The notes beneath the pieces are model-generated. The model had not been told where the DNA came from. It ran no database searches and worked only from the letters and a program-made list of their open reading frames with translations. Below, piece after piece: positions 1-4,608 of a DNA stretch of 7,534 bases. The stretch spans positions 1-7,534 of the forward strand of contig JAIOSH010000350.1 in assembly GCA_021107685.1 (NCBI GenBank), read 5' to 3'. The number at the start of each line of letters is the position of its first letter. Positions within the stretch are counted from its first letter, which is position 1. The position numbers and the translations under genes were made by a program. The DNA is from Bacteroidales bacterium. GTDB lineage: Bacteria > Bacteroidota > Bacteroidia > Bacteroidales > SMBSF39.

Positions 1-171
1 AAACATATTAAAAAACAGACCGCCATATTTTATATTAGTATTTGCGTTTTTAATAGAATGATTATTAATTTATCTCCAATATTTTGGTTTGTAAATAAAA
101 AAAAACTTGCTATCGCTCGAACCTTAAATCCATAAGCTTATTTTTATAATGAGAAAATGAACACTCTTCGA

Positions 172-248
172 CTTCATTTCGACTCCTCTCAATGTAAACG
201 ATCAGGGTGCCGGTGAGGCGCTGCTCATTGAGCGAAGTCGAAATGAAG
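172..248. repeat. REP-like GC-rich inverted repeat
   Basis: The arms 172-194 and 226-248 are inverted copies matching at 21 of 23 positions (core cttcatttcgact / agtcgaaatgaag), with a 31-bp loop. The segment 201-240 is about 62% GC, far above its surroundings, which marks it as a foreign or dispersed element rather than local sequence. Words like this recur as intergenic repeats in Bacteroidota genomes; that is recalled family knowledge and was not checked. There is no T-run after either arm, so it does not look like a normal intrinsic terminator, although it lies downstream of the minus-strand mazF-type gene. Confidence 0.65.
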
Positions 249-310
249 CTCTTATCCACAATCTACAAAATATTTGCAGATTTAAGGTCGAAATGACACC
301 TTTTGCAGAT

Positions 311-331
311 TTTATGGACAAACACTAAATA
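311..331 (+). repeat. 21-bp direct repeat, copy 1
   Basis: The sequence beginning tttatggacaaacactaa is identical over 21 bp to 7224-7244, in the same orientation, nearly 7 kb apart. This copy lies just past the stop codon of the mazF-type gene. Flanks on both sides differ between copies, so the repeat unit is short or is the shared end of a longer diverged element. The reverse complement (tatttagtgtttgtccataaa without its last base reads as TTAGTGT..GTCCAT) resembles the left end of the element at 1858. Confidence 0.7.
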
Positions 332-334
332 CAA

Positions 335-658
335 TCAGTCTATAAAAGTCTCTTTCATTACTGATTTCACTTCCTTAATTTCAGGTTGGGATAATCTTCC
401 TATAACTTTGATAATACGTTGTTTGTCAATTGTTCTAATTTGATCAATTACAATCCAACCAACTTTTTTGTTGTATTTTATTTCAATTCTGGTTGGATAT
501 TTTCTCGACTTAGTTGTCATTGGGGCAACTACAATCGTCCGAAGATATTTATTCATTTCATCAGGTGAAATAACAACGCAAGGTCTGGTTTTTTTTATTT
601 CGCTACCGATTGTTGGGTCAAGATTAACGAGAACTATTTGATATTGGTTTAAATCCAT
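335..658 (-). CDS. mazF: MazF/PemK-family mRNA-interferase toxin
   Basis: A 107-residue protein of the MazF/PemK family, whose members are sequence-specific endoribonucleases acting in the cytoplasm and blocking translation when freed from antitoxin. Visible signatures are the N-terminal strand VNLDPTIGSEIKKTRPCVVI (11-30), with Arg25 matching the catalytic arginine, APMTT (45-49) with Thr48 as the likely catalytic threonine, and DQIRTID (72-78). Length is normal for the family. The ATG overlaps the end of the upstream antitoxin gene by 10 nt in another frame, so the two are probably translationally coupled, and this overlap supports the start chosen. The stop is TGA. The mRNA recognition sequence cannot be read from the protein. 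The neighbouring antitoxin gene confirms a type II toxin-antitoxin role. Confidence 0.92.
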   Translation of the reverse strand: MDLNQYQIVLVNLDPTIGSEIKKTRPCVVISPDEMNKYLRTIVVAPMTTKSRKYPTRIEIKYNKKVGWIVIDQIRTIDKQRIIKVIGRLSQPEIKEVKSVMKETFID

Positions 659-894
659 TCTTCTAAATTTTCATTTTCAAAAACGTCATTAAATAGAAGT
701 TGGTCGTCACCGTTTTCATTCATCTCTTTAAATGCAGTGTCCCAACCTTTTCTTGGTTTCGAAATAGGTTTTAATATGATATAGCCTTTTTCAAGGATAA
801 TTTCAATCTTGTCTTTGATATTGTATTTGTCAATCAAAGTTTTACTAAGTCTAAATCCTTTAGAGTTCCCTATTTGTATTATTGATAATTCCAT
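649..894 (-). CDS. mazE: MazE-like AbrB-fold antitoxin
   Basis: An 81-residue protein whose first half, with IIQIGNSKGFRLSKTLIDKY (5-24) and KDKIEIILEKGYIILKPI (27-44), is the SpoVT/AbrB swapped-hairpin DNA-binding domain of MazE antitoxins. The GNSKG.R turn is the typical signature. The C-terminal tail (about 47-81) is acidic and ends in LEEWI, the type of segment that wraps the MazF dimer and blocks its active site. It is first in a two-gene minus-strand operon and overlaps mazF by 10 nt. By family, the pair should repress its own promoter; a TAnnTTTG promoter and a 10-bp palindrome lie just upstream. The ATG at 892-894 is the only good start. Confidence 0.9.
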   Translation of the reverse strand: MELSIIQIGNSKGFRLSKTLIDKYNIKDKIEIILEKGYIILKPISKPRKGWDTAFKEMNENGDDQLLFNDVFENENLEEWI

Positions 895-910
895 AATTTT
901 ATATGTTAAA

Positions 911-948
911 TGTAATTACAAAGTTAATACAATATTTTAATTCTCAAA
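911..948 (-). promoter_or_regulatory. Bacteroidota-type promoter and palindrome for mazEF
   Basis: On the minus strand, TTTG (948-945), an 18-bp spacer and TAACTTTG (926-919) fit the Bacteroidota -33/-7 consensus TTTG and TAnnTTTG. The perfect palindrome tgtaattaca (911-920) overlaps the end of the -7 box, a fitting place for an operator bound by MazE or MazE-MazF. The antitoxin ATG lies 16 nt beyond it. The promoter match is good; the operator role is inferred from position alone. Confidence 0.6.
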
Positions 949-996
949 AATTTTTTTTCAAAATGTTGAGTATTATTTTATAAAACAAACTCTTCT

Positions 997-1638
997 CTAT
1001 AAATTTACATATAAGTTATTTTGTTTTTCATAGCCAATGGAAGTTTCTGGTCCATGTCCCGTATAAACAATAAAATCATCGTCTAAAATATAAAGTTTAT
1101 TTTTAATACTATTGATAAGCAAATTATAATCTCCTGTTGGAAAATCAGTCCTCCCTATGCTTTCTTTAAACAAAACATCACCAACAATTACAAACTTTTG
1201 TTTTTTATTGATAAAACATACACTTCCATCAGCATGACCCGGTGTATATATAACATATAATTCAGATGTTCCAAATTTTATAATATCACCTTCAGCAATA
1301 AATTTATCCGGTTCAATTGCTTTATCCATTTTAAAACCATACATAGAAGCATGTTCTTCGGAAGAGTTCAGGAACAATAAACCCGCTTTATGGATTTCGG
1401 GTTTCAGATTATATTTTTTGCATATAAAATTATTTCCAAGAATATGGTCTATATGACAATGTGTATTAAGCAATTTAACGGGCTTTAAGCCTTCTTTTTC
1501 AATAAAATCAGATAAAGCCGATTCTTCGGATTCTTCATAACAACCCGGATCAATAATTACACATTCTTTTGTTTCATCATATAAAATAAAAGTATTAACC
1601 TGGAATGCATTAAAAAAAAAATATTTAATTTTTATCAT
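997..1638 (-). CDS. MBL-fold metallo-hydrolase, glyoxalase II-like (YcbL type)
   Basis: A complete 213-residue metallo-beta-lactamase-fold hydrolase. The metal site is intact: THCHIDH (59-65) supplies His60, His62, Asp64 and His65; PGHADGS (133-139) supplies His135; VGDVLF (152-157) supplies bridging Asp154; and GHGPET (194-199) supplies His195. The GRTDFPTGD segment (162-170) is typical of the short YcbL-like branch of hydroxyacylglutathione hydrolases, which lack the long C-terminal glutathione-binding domain of true glyoxalase II. The likely activity is cytoplasmic hydrolysis of a thioester such as S-lactoylglutathione or a related thiol adduct; the true substrate is not known from sequence. 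The ATG start gives the standard family N-terminus with V.TF.. (14-18). It is alone on its strand, separated from mazE by about 100 bp, so probably a single-gene unit. Confidence 0.9.
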   Translation of the reverse strand: MIKIKYFFFNAFQVNTFILYDETKECVIIDPGCYEESEESALSDFIEKEGLKPVKLLNTHCHIDHILGNNFICKKYNLKPEIHKAGLLFLNSSEEHASMYGFKMDKAIEPDKFIAEGDIIKFGTSELYVIYTPGHADGSVCFINKKQKFVIVGDVLFKESIGRTDFPTGDYNLLINSIKNKLYILDDDFIVYTGHGPETSIGYEKQNNLYVNL

Positions 1639-1857
1639 AGAAATTATTATTTTGGTAAAATAAATTTTTAATTTTTTTCAAAATTATTAATTAAAAACTA
1701 AATACAACGTAACTAAGCAGTTTATTTATTATCAACTTGTATTCCCTGATTTTCAAGGTGAATTTTGAATATGGTTTAAAGGGAATAAGAGTATAAAGGT
1801 ATAAGGGTCAGAATTCAGTAGTTTTGATGTTTCTCAATTTAAAATCGCAAGTATTCA

Positions 1858-1981
1858 TTAATTAGTGTCCATCTACAAAGTCTAAAATTGAATGTTTTTG
1901 ACACTAATTTTCACTAATTTTATTCGTGTAAATTTGTGAAATTCGTGTCTTATTATAAGTTTATTGATGAACACTAATTAG
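1858..1981. repeat. Short element with terminal inverted repeats
   Basis: The ends ttaattagtgtccatc (1858-1873) and gatgaacactaattag (1966-1981) are inverted copies matching at 14 of 16 positions, bounding a 124-bp segment. Inside are related words: acactaattttcactaatttt and attcgtgtaaatttgtgaaattcgtgtc, the latter a kind of text I have seen repeated between genes in Bacteroidota. No transposase or target duplication is seen. It could be a MITE-like or REP-like relic; a chance AT-rich fold is possible but less likely given the length of the arms. Confidence 0.5.
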
Positions 1982-2040
1982 AAGATAGTATTACTTCATT
2001 GCTGTATTTAAACAATTTAACAATTTTTATATGAATTAAC

Positions 2041-2067
2041 TTGTAACTTTTTCAAAATATAACCGTC
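2041..2067 (+). promoter_or_regulatory. ECF sigma-type promoter of the sigma/anti-sigma operon
   Basis: TTGTAAC (2041-2047) and CCGTC (2063-2067), 15 bp apart, fit the general ECF promoter form of an AAC-containing -35 and a CGTC -10. Almost the same pair, at 16 bp spacing, precedes the barrel gene at 4528-4555. This points to autoregulation of the sigma operon. The expected transcript would start a few bases past 2070, leaving a leader of about 30 nt. The CCGTC also pairs with GACGG at 2082-2086, so a small hairpin around the start site is possible. Confidence 0.72.
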
Positions 2068-2105
2068 TTAATTGTAAAAATGACGGATATCCATATTTTT
2101 TGTAA

Positions 2106-2572
2106 ATGACAACAGCAGAATACAATCTTTGTGTTGACGAATTTTCAGACAGTGTTTATCGATTTATCCTGAAAAACATTAGGGATGTTGATAAAGCTAA
2201 AGATATTGTACAGGATTCTTTTATGAAATTATGGGAAAAAGCTAAGGATGTAAATTATGAGAAAGCCCGTTCTTATTTATTTACAACAGCTTATCATACA
2301 TTGATTGATAATATCAGGAAAGAAAAAAAACAAGTTTCAATTGAAAAAGTACATTATAATTATTTATCAAATGGAAAGAATTATTGAATGAAGCTGTTTC
2401 AAAACTCCCTGATATTCAAAGATCAGTTGTATTATTAAGAGATTATGAAGGATATTCATATAAAGAAATTGGTGAGATAACAAATCTTAATGAATCTCAG
2501 GTTAAAGTTTACATTTACAGGGCAAGACATTATTTAAAAGATTATATAGGCAGTTTGGATACAGTAATATAA
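2106..2572 (+). pseudogene. ECF RNA polymerase sigma factor, split by a frameshift
   Basis: Two adjacent frames together encode one small ECF sigma-70 protein. The first frame (2106-2387) gives region 2, with YRFILKNIRDVDKAKDIVQD (18-37), SFMKLWEKA (38-46) and ARSYLFTTAYHTLIDNIRKE (54-73), then stops at TGA 2385-2387. The second frame, open from 2360, gives region 4: EAVSKLPDIQRSVVLLRD, then YEGYSYKEIGEI and LNESQVKVYIYRARHYLKDY, the -35-binding helix-turn-helix. Joining them needs a -1 shift or one extra base; one more A in the run at 2375-2377 would give SNGKELLNEA and a protein of about 155 residues, a normal ECF size. No classical slippery heptamer is present. It may be a true pseudogene, a sequencing error, or recoding. 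The stop is 2 nt before the anti-sigma-type gene. Confidence 0.85.
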
Positions 2573-2574
2573 AA

Positions 2575-3705
2575 ATGGAAATCAACAGAAATAATTACGA
2601 AATATTTATCCTGGATTATTGGGAAAATCACTTAAACTCAGGACAGGTTACTGAATTAATGATTTTTCTTGAGCAAAATCCCGATATTAAAGAAGAATTT
2701 GATAGCTTTGATAATATTTCCATATCTCCTGAACTTAATATTCAATTTGAAAATAAAGAAATTTTAAAAAAAAATGTTATAATAAATGTTAGTGCTATAA
2801 ATTCTGAAAATTATAAAGATTATTTTGTTGCTGACCTTGAAGACGATTTGTCTGATAAAGAAACAATACAACTAAAAATTTTTCTTAAAAAAAATTCATA
2901 TTTAATTAATGAATATAATTTATTTAAAAAAACCTTTTTAAAACCCGATATCAATATAATTTATGATGATAAACAATCATTAAAAAAATTACAGATTTAC
3001 ACTCCATATAAAAAATATTTATATTATGCAGCTTCAATAGCAGCTACTGTCTTGTTATTTATCAGCCTTTATTATTTCAACAGGAATAAATCCGTTAATA
3101 ATGAAATTGTTAGACAAATAAATATTACAACACCTATAATAAAAGCACCTGCAAAAGTTATTATACCTGATGAATTTGCAAAACCCAATATTATAAAATT
3201 TCGTCATAATTACAAATCTATTAATAATTTTGGTTTTGATAACGACAATTCCATTCAATATGCGGTAAAACAAAGAGAATCAATAAAAATATCAACACCT
3301 GAAAAAATTACTACAAAAAATGAATTGGCAATAAAAACTAAAGAAATAAGTGATATTGTTATTAGTAACAGAAATTATTACTCCAATGTATTTGATGATA
3401 TTAAAACGATTGAAAAAATTGATTATTCCATTTCATATAAGGAAGCAGGTAAAGATAAAAAGACTTTTATCGGAATGGTTTTTTCAGGTGTAAAAAACAT
3501 TTTTATAAAAACCGATAACTTAGCTGAACAAAATGTTTCTGAAAAGCAATCTTTTTGGGCTTTTGCCATTAACGGATATAACCGCCTGACTGATAATGAT
3601 GTTATATTAGAAAGAAAATATGATGAAGATGGAAATATTATTGCTTATAATTTAACCGGCAGTAAATTTGAAATGTCAAGAAACAAAAGTAAAGACCTGC
3701 CTTAA
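2575..3705 (+). CDS. One-pass membrane anti-sigma-type protein
   Basis: A 376-residue protein starting 2 nt after the sigma gene, the usual place for a cognate anti-sigma factor. The cytoplasmic part contains two copies of one module: 8-67 (YEIFILDYWENHLNSGQV, then LMIFLEQNPDIKEEF, then PELNIQFENKEILKK) and 80-139 (YKDYFVADLEDDLSDKET, then LKIFLKKNSYLINEY, then PDINIIYDDKQSLKK). Each resembles the short helical sigma-binding domains of anti-sigma factors, without the zinc-binding His-Cys-Cys set. One membrane helix spans about 148-168, preceded by lysines, so the N-terminus should be cytoplasmic. The 200-residue periplasmic part is lysine- and asparagine-rich with no recognised fold, ending in a conserved-looking FWAFAINGYNRLT and DEDGNIIAYNLTG (326-362). 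The anti-sigma role is inferred from position and topology. If the sigma gene is dead, this gene has lost its partner but is itself intact. Confidence 0.8.
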   Translation: MEINRNNYEIFILDYWENHLNSGQVTELMIFLEQNPDIKEEFDSFDNISISPELNIQFENKEILKKNVIINVSAINSENYKDYFVADLEDDLSDKETIQLKIFLKKNSYLINEYNLFKKTFLKPDINIIYDDKQSLKKLQIYTPYKKYLYYAASIAATVLLFISLYYFNRNKSVNNEIVRQINITTPIIKAPAKVIIPDEFAKPNIIKFRHNYKSINNFGFDNDNSIQYAVKQRESIKISTPEKITTKNELAIKTKEISDIVISNRNYYSNVFDDIKTIEKIDYSISYKEAGKDKKTFIGMVFSGVKNIFIKTDNLAEQNVSEKQSFWAFAINGYNRLTDNDVILERKYDEDGNIIAYNLTGSKFEMSRNKSKDLP

Positions 3706-3807
3706 TATCTGTAACTAAATAGCCTTTACATTTGCGTATTAACAAATCACAAACTTGATTGAAATTAGTATATATTGTTTTTGTTTACTTTATATTTTTA
3801 ATAATTT

Positions 3808-4152
3808 CTAATAACCAATTGAAAGAACTTTTGCTAATCCATCCTTGATATCATTCAGAACAATACTTTCAATTTTTCCAATTTTCTTTACAAATCTTTG
3901 TTGAGATAAAGACCTAACCTGAAAACAATCAGCTGATGAAATCTTGCATAGTTTATTTTGTTCATTAGGATTGATTTTGACCATCCATGGAGCAATTCCG
4001 TATTGGTCTTTCCAATCTGTAATTGGAACAATAATTTTAAGAGGTAATCTACCCATTAAGTTGTTATTTACTATTATTGCAGGTCTTGTCTTCTTGATTT
4101 CTGCACCAACTGTTGGGTCAAGATTAATTAGCCAAATTTCACCTTGCTTCAT
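3808..4152 (-). CDS. mazF: MazF/PemK-family toxin of the second toxin-antitoxin pair
   Basis: A 114-residue MazF/PemK endoribonuclease starting at the ATG 4152-4150; a TTG four codons upstream is open but less likely, since MKQGEIWLINLDP is the standard family N-terminus. Visible signatures are LDPTVGAEIKKTRPAIIVNN (11-30) with catalytic-type Arg23, VPITDW (42-47) with Thr45, and the ADCFQVRSLSQQRF segment (74-87). It overlaps the antitoxin gene by 14 nt. It shares the LDPT.G.EIKKTRP core with the toxin at 335-658, including 17 identical bases (611-627 and 4111-4127), but the rest diverges, so these are relatives rather than a recent duplication. It is convergent with the anti-sigma-type gene, with no clear terminator in the 102 bp between them. 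Confidence 0.92.
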   Translation of the reverse strand: MKQGEIWLINLDPTVGAEIKKTRPAIIVNNNLMGRLPLKIIVPITDWKDQYGIAPWMVKINPNEQNKLCKISSADCFQVRSLSQQRFVKKIGKIESIVLNDIKDGLAKVLSIGY

Positions 4153-4351
4153 AAAAACTTTCAAAATCTAAGTTTGTAAATACTGTTAATTCTGTATCAT
4201 TTTCATAATCACTTACAAGTATATCAACAGCTTTTTTCATTTTGTTTTTTACTTCACTTTCTTTAATTGATTGAATAGTCCTTTCAATTATGAGTATTCT
4301 CTTATTGATTGGCATTCTTTTAATTTCTTGTATAATTTCTTTTGTTCCCAT
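4139..4351 (-). CDS. Small helical antitoxin paired with MazF-type toxin
   Basis: A 70-residue charged protein, first in the minus-strand pair and overlapping the toxin by 14 nt. It has a helical N-terminal part (TKEIIQEIKRMPINKRILII, 3-22, then ERTIQSIKESE) and a C-terminal segment TELTVFTNLDFESFYEAR (53-70). This ELT.FT.LD...FYE ending is one I recall from small Bacteroidota proteins encoded next to MazF toxins, and it probably binds the toxin. It shows no AbrB-fold signature (no GNSKG turn), so it is unrelated to the antitoxin at 649-894. The role is inferred from gene order, overlap and the C-terminal motif; how it binds DNA, if it does, is not evident. Confidence 0.82.
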   Translation of the reverse strand: MGTKEIIQEIKRMPINKRILIIERTIQSIKESEVKNKMKKAVDILVSDYENDTELTVFTNLDFESFYEAR

Positions 4352-4355
4352 ATTA

Positions 4356-4363
4356 CAAAGATA
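4356..4363 (-). promoter_or_regulatory. TAnnTTTG -7 box for the second toxin-antitoxin pair
   Basis: TATCTTTG on the minus strand is a perfect match to the Bacteroidota -7 box. Only 4 nt separate it from the antitoxin ATG at 4351, so transcription would begin at or very near the start codon and the mRNA may be nearly leaderless. No good -33 TTTG is seen at the expected distance, which lowers confidence. Confidence 0.5.
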
Positions 4364-4527
4364 CGAAATTTTTTAATTTATGTTTTGACTGTATTAATAT
4401 TTATTATTTGCCTGAACTCATTTTCAAATCCACCAAATATTTTTTTGACAAATATATTTTTAATCTATTTATTTTCAAAATTAAAATTATTTACTATCCA
4501 TTATAAAATAAAAAAAATTTAATTTCC

Positions 4528-4555
4528 TTGTAACAAAAAATAACTCCCTTCCGTC
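4528..4555 (+). promoter_or_regulatory. ECF sigma-type promoter of the GIN/barrel gene
   Basis: TTGTAAC (4528-4534) and CCGTC (4551-4555), 16 bp apart, repeat the promoter words found ahead of the sigma gene (15 bp apart there). Spacer sequences differ, so the match is confined to the two recognition boxes, as expected for a shared sigma factor rather than a copied segment. The ATG at 4609 would follow a leader of roughly 45 nt. Confidence 0.7.
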
Positions 4556-4608
4556 AAACAGTTAAAACTCATTAATATTTTATTCAAATAACCCTAAAAA
4601 TTAACAAA

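Larger units (their letters stand above)
1..334. other. Intergenic region rich in small repeats, no confident gene
   Basis: No convincing gene is visible. The left part (1-135) is AT-rich; frame 2 gives a short hydrophobic tail ending in TGA at 59-61, and frame 1 stays open to TAA at 133-135. Either could be the end of a gene lying outside the window, but neither can be supported. The right part has a GC-rich inverted repeat (172-248), a direct repeat ttgcagattt at 273-282 and 303-312, two further copies of the word tcgaaatga outside the hairpin core, and a 21-bp repeat (311-331) found again near the right end of the window. The mix suggests decayed dispersed repeats downstream of the mazF-type gene. 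Confidence 0.6.
1639..2105. other. Divergent intergenic region with repeat element and ECF promoter
   Basis: This 467-bp gap separates the divergently transcribed hydrolase and sigma genes. It has no open frame worth calling. It holds an element bounded by inverted repeats (1858-1981), the ECF-type promoter for the sigma operon (2041-2067), and AT-rich sequence in which I cannot identify a promoter for the hydrolase. The part from 1680 to 1857 shows nothing I recognise. Confidence 0.6.

Noticed and set aside
2..61. Short hydrophobic open frame at the left edge, possibly the end of a membrane protein
   Set aside because: Only 19 codons, and another frame is open to 135; AT-rich sequence gives hydrophobic codons easily. 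Cannot be supported without sequence to the left.
943..970. AT-rich inverted repeat ctcaaaaa / tgttgag as a terminator for the hydrolase gene
   Set aside because: Only 9 of 11 pairs, nearly all A-T, with no clear T-run after it on the minus strand; it also overlaps the better-supported mazE promoter.
2360..2387. Classical -1 slippery heptamer for programmed frameshifting in the sigma gene
   Set aside because: None of the in-frame heptamers has the X XXY YYZ form; only a weak single-tRNA AAG-to-AAA slip is possible.
3055..3273. Minus-strand open frame inside the anti-sigma-type gene
   Set aside because: Antisense shadow with Ile/Tyr/Cys-rich composition and no recognisable motif.
3727..3734. 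TACATTTG, a TAnnTTTG match on the plus strand
   Set aside because: No plus-strand gene follows within range; next downstream is the convergent toxin gene. Probably chance.
3944..4171. Plus-strand open frame across the second toxin gene
   Set aside because: Antisense to a clear MazF gene; no domain and no start signals.
4271..4522. Plus-strand open frame of 83 codons, hydrophobic
   Set aside because: Overlaps the antitoxin gene on the opposite strand and AT-rich intergenic DNA; composition (Phe, Ile, Asn, Leu) is what AT-rich noncoding DNA gives.
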